Source: Hyphodiscus hymeniophilus (lineage: Eukaryota > Ascomycota > Leotiomycetes > Helotiales > Hyphodiscaceae). Taken from it: a stretch of 64,000 nt of DNA. The notes beneath the pieces are model-generated. The model was not told the origin of the DNA, ran no database searches, and was given only the letters and a program-made list of their open reading frames with translations. Positions 10,108-22,203 of this stretch are shown here, piece after piece (position 1 is the stretch's first letter; every line of letters begins with the position of its first letter). The translations under genes and the position numbers were made by a program. The stretch is taken from the NCBI GenBank assembly GCA_016508695.1, contig VNKQ01000015.1:682001-746000 (forward strand), in the 5' to 3' direction.

Positions 10108-13100
10108 TTAGAAAACGTGTACTTTCAATCCAGGCCCGTCCATTGCAATCCAGCTGCCAGGCGAGGAGCCAACTCCCACTCGTTCGTATGCATCTTTACT
10201 CCCATCCAGCCTGGGAGCCACAACAAGAATGTAGTGTTCTTGCTCCGCCTCATCAGTGGGAACGTTCGACTTCTTCCTACCGATAACCACACATTTCACT
10301 GCCCTCCCGCGCGGTCTCACAAGCTTATCGTAAACAATACTTTGATCAGCCAAGTCCAGTCTCAAGTCTCTCACTTTGCAAGTCAAATCGATCTGGACAA
10401 ATCGGGAAGTCAGTACTTCCTGACCGAAAGTTTGCCGCAAGCAATAGGTTTGTGGTAAGGAACCTCTGAATATAGAACGAACAAGGAAGGAGCAAAACTG
10501 AGAGCGATGGGGGGACAAAAAGACTCGATGTTCGTACCCTTCCGTTGGAGTCAGCGGTATGCCAAGAGGAACTCGAGGCACCACTTCGAATCCAAGGACT
10601 TCGGATCTCCTCTCCGTCTTCATCTTCTTTCCAGAGCACGCCATCAAAGGGGATATCCAGAAAGGATATCCCACCTTCGTATGCCATCCATGACCAGGAA
10701 GGCACCCTTGTATTTTCGTTAGATGGAAACTTGATGTCCTTCATGGCTATGTCTTTGATTGTTGTATCTCGTTGCCACAGGAGACTACGTCCAAAATACT
10801 TTTCGAAGACTCCATATCCGCCTTGCCTGTTGAAGGTGCTGATGAGTCGCTGCTCCAGACCGGCGATAGCGATTGGTCGGTCGTAGGCTTTTGAGAATTG
10901 AAGGGTTGAGTACTGCTTGTATAGATGTTCGTACAGACGAATTTGGCCGCCCTTGGTGGATTTTGTCGCAACATTTGGGAAATTTGGATCGCCGAGGAAT
11001 GCTGCTTGATTGCTATGAATTGTGTTAGAGTTTTATTATTTATGAGATTCGGGCCATGAGGAGAAGAAGACCGGGAATTCAAGATGCAGAAGTTCGCAGA
11101 ACTCATTCGCTCTAGGACAAATGGTCGAATGACTTACTTCCTCATTTTGGTTAATGTCTCGCATCTTATACCCTCACCACATTCCCAGTACGTTTGAGTC
11201 TCGGTGAAATAGATTGTACGACGAGCAAGAGCTCGTTCTTGTAGGACCCAGCCTCGTTTGTTCAGAGCTCCATCTATTACATCATGCTGAAAGTCATCAA
11301 TAGCTTCACAGACATAGAATGGACTCGCTCCAGCTTCTCCAATTTTGACAAACCTTCGGTCTCGCCGCTCCATCAAAAAGCCCGCTGATGTCCCTGTCGC
11401 ACGGCTTGCGGCAATAACGCATAATGCAGAGCTGAATACTGATTCCATATGTTGCGCTTCATCTTTGAAATCACCGTCGTCGCCTTGGATAATGCAGAGT
11501 GAATCGATCCACAGATACCGAGTGTCCAGTTCCCGTGTCACTGTCACGGCGTGCTTGAATGTGTCTGGAAGGTCATCCACTAGCATTCCTTTATGAACAC
11601 GATCGTGAATATTAGAGTTGGTGGTGCAGAAATGATCGTTGGACATTGTACCTCCCCATGGGTGAGACAGGGCTATATATTCCGAGATGGCTTTTCGTGG
11701 GACCTCCCATTCTGCGGTTTCGCAAAGGTATACCTTGTGCGAGCCAACTTGGCCAACGTCGATCATCCTTGTGGGATACCTTGTAGGAGTGGTTATGTTC
11801 GAAGAGCATTCAGCGTGCTTATTGCAGTCTTCAAGCCAACCCCGAAGAACGTCGAAGTAGGCAGCGCTCTTGATGGTAAGAAGTTTAGGAAAGCCAATTT
11901 GGAAACTTTGTGGATAGTTGTTCAAGCCTAAGCGCCAAGCTGAACTCTTGTCAGTATGATCCTAGGATTGAGCTTTGTTTTTGAAACATACGAGTCCTGC
12001 AAATCGATAAAACTGGTGTTACTCCATCGTTTAGGTTCAGACGTGAGCCAGATCTGGAGAAATATACAACAGAAGGATCGTCAATACGTAGCAGCTCCGG
12101 AGTGCAGGTGCTTAGAAGAAGGCTACAAAAGTCACATGTCTGTGATTTTGTTTCTAGACCCTCTAAAGTGTCTTTCAAGGCGAAGTCAACGGTCCAGAAG
12201 TTCAGTTGCCGACAACGCTCGCACAGCTCCGGGGTCTGTTGAGGCCAAGCGCTCGAATATTTTGATTCCTGGCCGTGCAACAAGTCGACGGCAAAGGCAT
12301 TATCGTCCAAGAATTGCCAAATATCATCCAGCTGTTATATTTAGCATACAGAAAACTTTTAAGCAGGTTAAGAAACATACTGGCTGTAAAGAAGGATAGT
12401 GTCAGCAATCACGTCTCTTCTCGCGGGTCAACCAAAATTTCTTACCACCTAATAGTGGGATAAACACCTCAGTATCAACTACAATTATGGCTTCAACTTC
12501 CTAGGGTTGAACTTACATGCTGCATAACTATGTCAGCTAATGGGTACCTCATGTTGTGGTGTAACGCAAGCAACTTACACTCTGAAGAAACACAAGGCAG
12601 TCATAATTAGCATGTGCCATTTTCGCGGTTGTCTCATCTTGGATGTTACTTACATACTGCTCGATTTTTTAAGTCAGCATTAAGCCTTCGCGTGATTCAA
12701 GTCAAGCTGGGCTTACGCACAGTCTAAAGGGTCGCTGGTCAGCAAATGTACTGTCCATTCACAGTCTCAACGTACATTCTATTCAGCTGTTAGCGTATTC
12801 CATATACAGGTCTACCAGGCGCTCAGCCTAGGACTGCAGCTTACCATATTTCGAGATATGGACCGAGCTCCAGATGATGTGCTTGGTGATAAATTCACCA
12901 CTTTCTTTCCTCCAAGTGGTGTAGGTTTTTGGCCACCTTCTCGACTATTACCAGTAAAGAGGTAGATACTTCTATCTCTTGCGTGTTTCCATATTTTCCG
13001 CAGTTTGGCCAAAAGAATGGCGGAATCGGCACGACATTGTGCCAGAGCTTCAGGCTTCATATTTGGCTCCGGCAAGGCAACGATAAGTAGCTCGTCTCGC

Positions 13101-14827
13101 ACCAATTTTAGCAGATCTCCGAGTGCGGTACCTGCGGGTTGATTGCATTCGGGATCGTCTTTTAATATTTGCTTCATCCAGCTCGTCACAATGTCACTGA
13201 CTTTGGCTGATCCCTGACTCTTATTGGCTGTAAAATAAAGTGTTTCGCTGGCAGTATCGATATAGTCCTCTTCCTTGTAGAATGCTTTCAAGCCATTGTA
13301 CCCATACAGAAGCCAGATGACGGACTCGAAAATTATGCACCCCATGGACCATACGTCGTAGCGCCGCGATCTTGGCTGAGAATGATTGGTGATGACCTCC
13401 GGCGCCTCATATTGCTCGGTGGCGTATCGCTGTTTTGTTGGATCACGCCGATCAGCGGTTTTGTATTTGTGTTGTTTGGCCAGTCCAAGATCGGCAATTT
13501 TGAGAGTTCCAAGGCAAGTTGATCCCTCAAATTTGAGAATGTTATCAGGCTTTAAGTCACCATGGCGCCAATGTTCATCTCCAGAAGAAATATCTGAGTC
13601 GTCACTATTGTAGCCATCATCGCTGTCGTCTTCATAGTCATCCTCGGGAGGGGCATCGACACTGATAATAATTGACGTTCCATCTCGCTCGTTATTCGTA
13701 AAACCTTCGGCAGATGGCGAAGCATAAGTTTTTTTCTGAATCCTCTTATTGCTAACCCTTGTAGCTTTCGCTGTCTTTGTCTTGGAATTGGTGTTGTGTA
13801 ATGCACATAGAGCTCCAGCCAAGCCATGTAATTGCTCCAAGAGACCCATGATTTTATCCCCGTTTAGATCAAGATGCTCAGCAGCGTTTCGCTTCCAGAC
13901 ATCTCTTAGAGTACCGCCGTCAGCCCATTCGAATAATATGAAGTGCTGTAGCCCTCGTTTGAAAGCTGCAATGCGGCGAATTAGATGCTGGTGCCGGAGC
14001 TGGCTGATTTGTTCTAGAGCCTCTGCTTCTAGATTCCATGCAGTTTCCACGTTGTATCCTTTGTCCGCAGGTAAATCGTTCAATTCTTTGACAGCAACGT
14101 GAACATCTTCCCCATGCTTTTATTTTATGTCAGCGTCAGGTACTCTGATCGTATAGGATATGTATCTCACGGTTACGAATTCATCTTGGTGATCAGAGTG
14201 AAGCCCGGCCTCGTAGACTCTGCTAAAATGTCCCTCCATCGTCTTTTTGCATGTCCATGTAAAAGGTAAAACGGCGCCTGCGCTGAGTTCTTGCTTGAAT
14301 CCATGCTTTCGTAATACTGGTGCTGAAAATATGCCCTGAGTCTGACGAAAACGCCTAAACTTGAGGGACTCCCACCGCCCATCATGAAATACATTTAGAG
14401 CAGCATCATGAGTACATTCCCGAAGTTCAACTTTCTGAGAATTTCTTCCTCTTGGACGAAACGATTGTGCCTTGCATTTTCCTGTTATGTCTTCGATTGG
14501 TAAGAGCTCATCGTTTAACTGATGCTTTTTGAAAAGCTCTATGATTGAAATAATTTCTTTCTCGGGCGCATCAGACACAAATGTATCAAACATAAGAGTT
14601 AGGAAGATCCTCCTCGCTTCATCGCACACAAATCTCACCAGAAGGGTTGAGGCAGTCGGTAGCAACTCTCTCACTTGGGTCTTTGTGACGAGACGAGAAA
14701 AACAACCTTCAGGTAGAAACAATGAATCATCATCAGGACCGCGCAGCAGTTCTTCAATCCTAGCTCGGAATGATTTGCGAATTTCCATCGTTTTCAAAAC
14801 TTGGTTTCCCCAGAAGATATATGGCAT
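10108..14827 (-). CDS. Protein kinase-HET fusion protein assembled through micro-exons (13 exons)
   Basis: Proposed exons (minus strand): 14827-14171, 14116-12845, 12786-12776, 12723-12717, 12656-12654, 12581-12579, 12519-12517, 12448-12446, 12383-12381, 12331-11992, 11939-11138, 11012-10538 and 10392-10108; all joins keep frame, giving about 1287 residues. The N-terminal ~220 residues are a helical-looking region shared with the kinase at 15649. Next comes a kinase domain: VHVAVKEL lysine, FEWADGGTLRDVWKR, HGDLKPDNIL catalytic loop, IADLGLAK (DLG for DFG), EQYEAPEV, and YDVWSMGCIIFE. The C-terminal half is a HET protein: LCERCRQLNFW and CDFCSLLL at its start, then YIALSHPWGG, LWIDSLCIIQGD, NKRGWVLQERALARR, VPSWSWMAYEGGI and a final YERVGVGSS. 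The HET half has no in-frame ATG before its core, which argues for fusion. If the first micro-intron is not removed, the kinase ends eight residues later at 12812. Transcript data are needed to exclude two genes. Confidence 0.72.
12332..12844 (-). other. Micro-exon array: eight introns separated by exons of 11, 7, 3, 3, 3, 3, 3 nt
   Basis: Reading the minus strand, introns are 12844-12787, 12775-12724, 12716-12657, 12653-12582, 12578-12520, 12516-12449, 12445-12384 and 12380-12332 (49-72 nt). Donors are GTAAGC, GTACGT, GTAAGC, GTAAGT, GTAAGT, GTAAGT, GTAAGA and GTATGT. All end in AG, and several carry GCTGAC or GCTAA branch-like sites 10-25 nt before it. The exons read CTGAATAGAAT, ACTGTGC, TAT, AGT, CAT, GTG, CCA and encode the eleven-residue linker LNRILCYSHVP in frame between the kinase and HET exons. 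Confidence 0.75.
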
Positions 14828-15648
14828 GCGCGCTTGTGGTAGCCCGAGACGCTTCTGATACTCAACCTTCAGTATTGAAAAGATTTGAAGTGCAAAACTT
14901 ATACTGTTTGAGATGTGCCAGGTGTCCTCGGCGTTACTTGTGAGGCTCGTCGCTCTTTACCGTGCAAAGGTCAGAGTTGGATGGTGCGGGGTCGCGCTTT
15001 GTGGCTACTCGGCGTCACAACCACCCTGGATCGACTTGAGCCTATTAAAAGATAACAGAGGGGCACATTGAGGAATTTATTACAGGGTTCGTGATCATGG
15101 AGGGTTGCAGGATGGCTGAAAAAAAGGTATGATCTTGCGCAATCCAATGGCTATTAGCCTATTGACCTCTGCCGAACTCGATCGTGTATACTATCTTCGA
15201 CGTACTATTCGACGCCAATAAGTGATAAATACCAGGGTCAGCGAAGTCGGCGTGCCCTATCAAGACATACAAGCGACATTGGGTTTATGCGTTCGTAATC
15301 ACGGTATCGACCCAATAGAAGTAGACGACTTTCGTTCTCAGAACGAGGCAACTGCATATGCATGTCGCCCACCAAGTTTGGGGGCTTCTTGGCTCTATTG
15401 GCCGAGGTCTACACCACCCTCAATCAAGGCCCCTTGTTCTTCGAAGAGAGCAGTCAACTGATCCGTTTCGATTATGCCTTTCTATGGTCCGCACCCCTCA
15501 TTGTTGAGCCGCATGCTTCGGCCCATCCCCCAGCTGAAAAGCAGGTGAGGTCGACTAAGACCGAGCATCCGCAGGCTCCGACTCTAGACTGACAACAATC
15601 TTCTCTTGTCATCTTGCAAGTGTATTATACGTCTCCCGTATTTGACGT
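14828..15648. other. Divergent intergenic region between paralogous kinases
   Basis: Head-to-head region of the two related kinase genes. An open frame at 15362-15592 lacks an ATG start and any recognisable motif, so it is not called. No repeat or RNA gene was seen. Confidence 0.5.
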
Positions 15649-17233
15649 ATGGCCGGAATGTCATTTTATCAACAACTTGATGATGGCTTGATAACATGCC
15701 CGCTTTGGAACCAGGAATTCTTGCCATTGAGCGAAGTGGAAGAAAAGATTACGAGAGACAATATCAGAGCCCAATTACCCTGGAGCACGCTATTGATCAA
15801 CCGCGGACTGTCCGACAAAATTTTCCAGTGCGCGAAGAAGGTCTTCGCAATTCTTGTGCTTATGGGTGAGCCAGGCACTGTACGGGATGTAGTTGAAGAC
15901 GGGCTCACCGACGAGCACCTTCCACTTTCCCGCAAAGGGGGCACGGATGGTAACGTTCTGGAATCTATGCAACCCGAACCTCGCACCTTCAAATCATTCG
16001 CTACTTGGCCCAGCAAGAAAGTGAAGGAGTTTCTAGAAAAGCAGTGGCACCTTCAAGCACCTGTACTAGACATGACTGGAAAGCACATTGTCCTTGACCG
16101 CAAATGTGCCTTACCCTTTCTAGCGGTGCATGAGATATATACAACCATTCTCATCCGAGTCTACAAAGGCACACTTCATCCAGCTCATCAAGTGAGTCTC
16201 GAGGTGAACAAACCTCCGTCGCTGATCAAGTTGTTAAGAGAACAGATAATAACACATACAGGGGGACGGGACCGAAACTAATATCGCTATCAAAGAATTC
16301 AGCAATGAAAGTAGTTTCTCCATAGAGAAGGAGAATCTACTGCAGATCCAGCAGCTCCAGCACAGCCATCTCATCAAACTCATCGCCACGTGCCAACGCG
16401 GATCCACTTACTATGTCATGTTTCCATGGGCAGAGGGCGGCAGCATTACAGACTTATGGAAAAGGGAGGATGTACAACGAGATCGTACGCGAATTTTGTG
16501 GTCCTTACGCCAGATGCTCGGTCTTGTCGACGCACTCAAAGCTTTGCACAGCAAGAATTGTCGTCACGGTGACTTGAAACCCGATAATATTCTCCACTTT
16601 GAGAATAAAGACGAGACTTTGGTGATTGCAGATGTCGGTATCTCTAAATTCCATAAAGAGGTGACCAGTTTAAGAAAAATGAAGACAAATACGACTGCAA
16701 CTACACGATCGTACGAAGCACCAGAGGCTCAACCCGACCATGAAGACCCTAGGTCACGTGTATACGACATGTGGTCAATAGGCTGCATTTTCTTAGAGTT
16801 CGCAGTGTGGCTGCTGTACGGCTACCGGGGAGTCAGGAGTTTCAAGAAATCCAGGAAATCCGTCGATCCAATGATTCAAAACGGTAGTTTCTACGCACGC
16901 CACCCGAACGGTTCAGTCGAGCTTCACTCCAAGGTCTCTGAGGCAATTCAAGCTCTATTGGAAGACCCGCCATGCAAAGGCAGCGCTGCACTAGCAGACT
17001 TCGTCAGGCTCACTGCAAGAGATCTTCTTTTGGTCGATGTATCGGGCCGCGCGCAAGCCTCAGTAGTATACGAAAAGCTCGAAAAAATAGTCAAAGACGC
17101 CGAAGAGCAGAATGAGTATCTACATATCGAACTTGATCCTTCTCCGCGACCGCATCCATTCTTCAGAACAGATTCTCGGCAGAATTCTACGTCTGCGCCT
17201 GTCTCAAGCCCGGGAGCCAGCCAGAGTCCTTGA
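15649..17233 (+). CDS. Protein kinase, paralogue of the kinase half of the fusion gene, 2 exons
   Basis: Exons 15649-16191 and 16262-17233 (intron 70 nt, GTGAGT...CAG) join in phase 0 to 504 residues. The N-terminal ~180 residues match the plan of the opposite-strand kinase (compare APVLDMTGKH with APVLRKHGF). The kinase domain carries NIAIKEF lysine, FPWAEGGSITDLWKRE, HGDLKPDNILHF, IADVGISK (DVG replaces DFG), RSYEAPEAQPD and YDMWSIGCIFLEFAVWLLYG. The Arg of HRD is Gly in both proteins, so activation-loop control is probably atypical, but the Lys and both catalytic Asp are present. The end aligns with the end of the kinase half of the fusion protein, and no HET exon follows. Start choice between 15649 and the next Met three codons on is open. 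Confidence 0.85.
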
Positions 17234-17861
17234 CCGGCTGGGTGAAACATCACAAGAGCACCAACAATCAATTCAAAATCTTGGGAACGAGCAACGGTTG
17301 TACACCAGTTCGCGGAAAAACATCAATTTATGTCAGTAATACTGCCGAAGTGAGAGAATGAAAGAGTACGGCTGAAGGTAGGAACCTAACAGGCTAACTT
17401 GCGTGAAGAGCTGCTAAGGCGAATGTGCTCCTCACAGGTTCTGAACACGATCCGACTCGCCACTAGACAATAATGAGGATAGATGAGGGATCCACGTTGA
17501 CGAAGAGGAAGTCTAATGGCACGCATTCAAGAAGTTGCGGGTTTCGAAATCTGCACGACAGGCTTCCTGCGATTGGCCAGAGGTTGAGGATCGCAGAGGA
17601 CAACTCTTATTTATTCGTTCCTCAGCTCATGCTTCGCATGCGCCTGGAGCTTCTTATCATCTCACCAAAGAAGCCACCAAGTTAGTAAGTGTTTCATACG
17701 TTGGAGATATATTCGGGCTTGTTGACTTACAACAAATCGATTGATTAATGGCTTGTAAGAGAATCTTGTAGGTTGTTTTGGTCCACTCGCATCCAGCAAA
17801 TGGTATCGAGAACATCTATTGTTACAGGTCTGTCAAATATTTATCCCACAACTTTTCTGAC
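17234..17861. other. Convergent intergenic region
   Basis: Spacer between the kinase 3' end and the glucosidase II 3' end. Two overlapping open frames (17473-17744) have no family signature and no micro-exon pattern like the one next to the opposite kinase. Confidence 0.5.
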
Positions 17862-20807
17862 CTAGAACACAATCTTCCAATCATCCCCTATAGCAACCTT
17901 AGGTGCCTTGACCAATGCCCAAGCTGCCTTCCCTCCCTCCTCACCATGCCACTCCATCCTTGCCTCCCCAGTTCCAACTTTAACGGTCGTCTTTCCAGCC
18001 CACTCCTTTGGTGCCCCGACGATGACTATCTTTTCTACACCCACACTTTTCATAGTCTTCAAGTATTTATCTGTCAACTTGCCCTTCTTCCCAAGATCTT
18101 TCGACGTTAACGCCCCTTCTGTGAATTCAAACTCGCGGCGGATATAAGCACCTGCCTCGTAGTCGAAGGATTCGCCATCATCGACATAGAGCTCGCCTTT
18201 GGCGGTCCCAGATTTGGAGAGCACGATCACAAGTGTGTAGGGATCGAACTTCATCAGGCCAGTACTTCGTCGAGGACGATCTTTGCGGGGGATGATGTGT
18301 CCGCCCTGCATCAGAAGAGGGATTTTGTCCAGTGGCGCATCGATCTTCTTCGACCCCTTGTCATCATATTTCAAGTAGTCGAAATAATCATAGTAGATTT
18401 CATCGTCGGGAATGTAGATGTCCACGCTTTCAGCTCCTTCTGTGACAACGGGCTTCGCAAGTAAACCAGTGCTTCCGATGAAGAATTGGTCGTCGATTGC
18501 GAATCCTGCTTCATCGCTGGGATACTCGAAGTAGTGTGGGCGGATGATGGGAGTGCCGTCGATTGAAGCTTCGTGGAAGGCGGTGTACCAAGCCGGCAAG
18601 AGGGAGTATCGTAGTCGCAAGGCACGGGTGATGATACCGGTATACGGATCACCAATCAGATATGGCTCTCGACGACGAGTGTCAATGTGTGCGTGGCCAC
18701 GGAAGAATGGGTAGAATATACCAGACTGGTACCAACGAGTTAAAAGATCTTTTTCGGGATTCCCAAAGAATCCACCAACGTCGGCACCTGCGAACGGGAA
18801 GCCAGCAATACCGTTGTTCAGAATCATGGGGAAAGCAGCAGCAAGATGATCCCAGCTGGCTTGGTTGTCTCCCGTCCACATTGCTCCCAGTCTCTGAGAG
18901 CCCGCATAGAAAGATCGTGTAAGGACGAAAGGTCTCTTGAGTTCTCCCTTTTTACGCGAAAGAAGTGCTTGGTAGGTCGCATTATGGAACGTAAGCCCGT
19001 TGAGATTGTGAATATCACGATGCTCCCAATTTCCATAGTGAAGATTGTCCTTTGGCATAGTTGTTTCCGGGCCATTGAAAACGGAAGGCTCGTTCATGTC
19101 GTTCCAGATGAATAGATTGGGGGCGGAGACGAAGGCTGAGCTGTACTGGAACAGTGATTTCCACCAAGTTATTGCTGCTGGATTGAAGCAATCGATCCAG
19201 TGGGATGACCCAGGCCAGCACCAACCTTCGTAGATGTTGCCGTCCTTATTGTGAACACCCAAATCCTTCTTTTCGAGTTCGTTAACAACGTGGTAGTCAC
19301 TTGTTTTCTTGATGTGAGGATCGATAATAGCAACAAGCTTGCGGTCAGATTTGTCCAAATGCTCCAGCATGCCTTTAGGATCTCCAAATGTTAACGGATC
19401 CCATGTGAAGTATTTCTTGTCTTCGGTATACTCGATATCAAGCCAGATGACATCGTATGGGATTTGATGCTTGCTCATCTTACGGTCAACATCTTTTACG
19501 TCCTCATCTGTAACGTAATTCCAGCGACACTGATGATAGCCAATTGCAAACTCTTGCGGCAATTGGGAATAGCCAGTCAACTCTCCATACGCCTTCGTGA
19601 CATCCTTCGGTGTAGGCCCAAGGAACACGAATACGTCAATCAAACCACTTTCTGCGAACCAGTGCGTTTTGGTGTCGGTTTTTGCACCAATACCAAGACT
19701 CAATGGGTTGTGTGCTTCCTTCTCCTTGATAACATCAACCCACATTTCTGCAACGTTCAACCAAAAGACTCCCACTGTCGAATCTTTTCGATGAGCTTGC
19801 ATGAACGGTATTGACCCATAAAGAGTCATTGAGCTGTCCATGATGTATTCAAAAACGTCGGCATTGTACATTCGGTAAGGATCCTCGTGATGGCCAGATC
19901 CACCCCGAGTCTCCTTCAGAGATAATGAACCAGCGTGTTCTGGAATGCCGTAGACATGGTCATATCCGGGAAAGGTAATGTCAAGACCCAAACTCTCAGG
20001 GCCTTTGGGTTTGGTATCCGTGGCACCACCAAATGTTTCTTCCCACCAAGTACTCTCATCCTCACCGGCTGGGACTTCTTCCACCTTGGTCTCTTCTTCC
20101 CCTTCCTTCTTCTCTGGTTCAACTTTCTCCACTTTTGGACGCCAGTGTTCGAAATTCAACAAGCCTCGGTCATTGAATTTGACTTCTGTGTTACCGTCCC
20201 GCTTGAAATCGATACCGAAAGGCGCGAAGGTGACAATGGCTTCGAACTTTCCATCGGGTCCGTATTTGACGGTAGTCGAGCTCTCACTCCGTGATTCAGT
20301 AGCAGACTTGCTCAAGTCTAGGCCTCCAACAACCGTCCAAGGTTCAATCTCATTGTATCTTTCCTTTCTCGCTATGCTGTTGTGTCGAAGCTCGATGTCA
20401 CCCTTCTGACGCTTCTCCTCATCAATCACAACTCTCGCGGATCCCGACTCGAGGAATGAGATGACAATCGGTAGCCTGACCGTCTCGCCACTCGCATTGA
20501 TCGTTTTGACTATTGTGCCTTGTAATTGACTGTTTTTCCAGGTCAAGGACTCGGGAGTAATTTGATATGGGATAGTCCTGTGTGATCCCTCTGCGGCAGC
20601 TTTATCGGCATATACGCGGTGTCGTGTGCAAAATCCAGACTGATCGCATCTCTTGAAATTATCGTGCTTAACGGGCACTGTCATATTTTAGAACTGGAGA
20701 GGAATTGGGAGGTTTTGCTTACCTGCTGGAGTAAATAGACAACACAAGACAGATAATAGAACAAAATACGCTGTCCATTGCGAGGACAGCCTCGAAGAAA
20801 AAAGCAT
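17862..20807 (-). CDS. Glucosidase II alpha subunit (GH31), 2 exons
   Basis: Trims the inner alpha-1,3-glucoses from N-glycans in the ER and drives the calnexin cycle. A short first exon, 20807-20723, supplies the start and a signal peptide (FVLLSVLCCLFTPA); a 45-nt intron (GTAAGC...CAG) leads to 20677-17862. The frame holds: 85 + 2816 nt gives 966 residues, usual for the family. The mature N-terminus has the typical KHDNFKRCDQSGFC block. GH31 signatures follow: WNDMNEPSVF with the nucleophile Asp near residue 552, and MWTGDNQASWDHL with the acid/base Asp near 629, then GADVGGFFGNPE and FFRGHAH. Without the first exon the protein would lack ER targeting, so the start at 20807 is preferred. 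It is divergent from NDK 368 bp away. Confidence 0.95.
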
Positions 20808-21175
20808 GATAAAGCTCTACAAATCCCCGATATCAACCAACATACACACAACTTGTCTTTGTATCTTAGTCCAGCAACAGCTGTGATGAAAGTTGGGGGT
20901 TTCCAAACATCTGGCATGTATCACCAAACAAGCTACGGACACCAAGCACGTGAGAGGCTTGTGCCACTCGTTTCAAAAAATATCAAGCCACAATCCGTCC
21001 CCCACCAAGCCCCACTAACAACTCAAAAATACCTTACGCACAGCACATCCTCATGAGCGACCTACAACCTCACAAAGATCCTCCCATCTATAAACACTTG
21101 AGCCCCAAAAATCAAGGATTTCTTAGAGCATCAGCCCCGCACCGAGAAGAAGCAGCCAGACTCAACGACGATACC
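20808..21175. other. Divergent promoter region, GlcII alpha / NDK
   Basis: Compact head-to-head promoter region. No specific element was identified. Confidence 0.5.
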
Positions 21176-22020
21176 ATGTCGACCGAGCAGACGTGAGTTC
21201 AACGAGACTTCTTCACTCGTTGAGGGGCAATTTGGCGGTGTACTAATTTCTGTTGACAGCTTCATTGCTATCAAGCCTGATGGCGTCCAGGTATGCCACT
21301 ATAACGATGATGACGGAAAGAAAGAAAGAGACTAATTGTGTATCAGCGTGGACTCGTTGGACCTATTATCACTCGATTCGAGCAGCGCGGGTCAGTCGGC
21401 GTGGCATGAACACTTCCATGAGCATCTACTGACATGGAATAGCTACAAGCTCGCCGCTATTAAGCTGATGACTGCCAGCCAAGAGCACCTTGAAAAGCAC
21501 TGTAAGTTTCCTAGGTTGTCAATTGACGCCCGCTAACGATTACAGACGAGGATCTCTCCTCTAAGCCCTTCTTCCCTGGACTCATCAAGTGTGCGCCAAA
21601 CCCAATCTACATTACGAATCTTAATAAATTCTAACTGAATATAGATATGGGAAGCGGACCTATTTGCGCTATGGTTTGGGAAGGTCGTGATGCTGTCAAG
21701 ACTGGCCGTGGTATGTCCCACCCTATCTGACCCCTCCACTCACCCCTGCTAATTTTTGACAGCTCTCCTCGGAGCCACCAACCCTCTTGCTTCTCAACCT
21801 GGTACGATCCGTGGAGATTTCGCCATCGATGGTTCGTAGCGTCCATTCCCCAAAGCATTGTAACTATTTGAGAAGCTAACGTCATGCTACAGTCGGACGC
21901 AATGTCTGCCACGGTTCCGATTCCGTCGAGAACGCCAAGAAGGAAATTGCACTCTGGTTCAAGGAGGGTGAAGTCCAGAGCTGGAAGAGCGCTCAACACG
22001 ACTGGGTCTACGAGAAGTAG
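21176..22020 (+). CDS. ndk1: Nucleoside diphosphate kinase, 8 exons
   Basis: Transfers the gamma phosphate between nucleoside triphosphates and diphosphates. Exons 21176-21192, 21260-21290, 21347-21390, 21443-21501, 21546-21590, 21645-21710, 21763-21831 and 21893-22020 join to exactly 152 residues, the normal family length. The protein begins MSTEQTFIAIKPDGVQRGL and holds the phosphohistidine block NVCHGSDSVE, with KPFFPGLIKYM and GATNPL before it. The fifth donor is GTGCGC, chosen because GTGTGC two bases earlier would break KYMGSGP. Seven introns in a 459-nt coding sequence is very dense, and the second exon is 31 nt. The C-terminus HDWVYEK is typical. Confidence 0.96.
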
Positions 22021-22203
22021 ATCCCTACATACCGAACGTACGTCGGATATCACGACAAGCCGTGGGATGATGAAAGACCTCAATGGGTAGATCGGACAAA
22101 AGCCTGAGCATAATGAATTAATGGAAAACCATTGCAGAATATTTCTTGAACAATCCAATATCAGAGCGCATCCGCTTTCGGGTGTGATATTAGTCTAAAG
22201 GGC

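Noticed and set aside
10747..11106. 119-codon minus frame between HET exons
   Set aside because: Lies across the 11013-11137 intron and out of frame with the HET sequence on both sides.
12202..12408. Minus frame with ATG (MLTLSFFTASMFLN...) as the HET start
   Set aside because: It is in a different frame from the HET domain and runs through intron sequence.
12812..12844. Kinase ending eight residues after the last kinase exon as the only gene model
   Set aside because: Possible, but the strong GTAAGC donor there, the in-frame chain that follows and the lack of a start in the HET half favour the fusion; the short form is kept as a likely unspliced variant.
15222..15592. Possible extra 5' exon of the plus-strand kinase
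   Set aside because: No ATG, no splice join that extends the kinase and no similarity to the opposite kinase's N-terminus.
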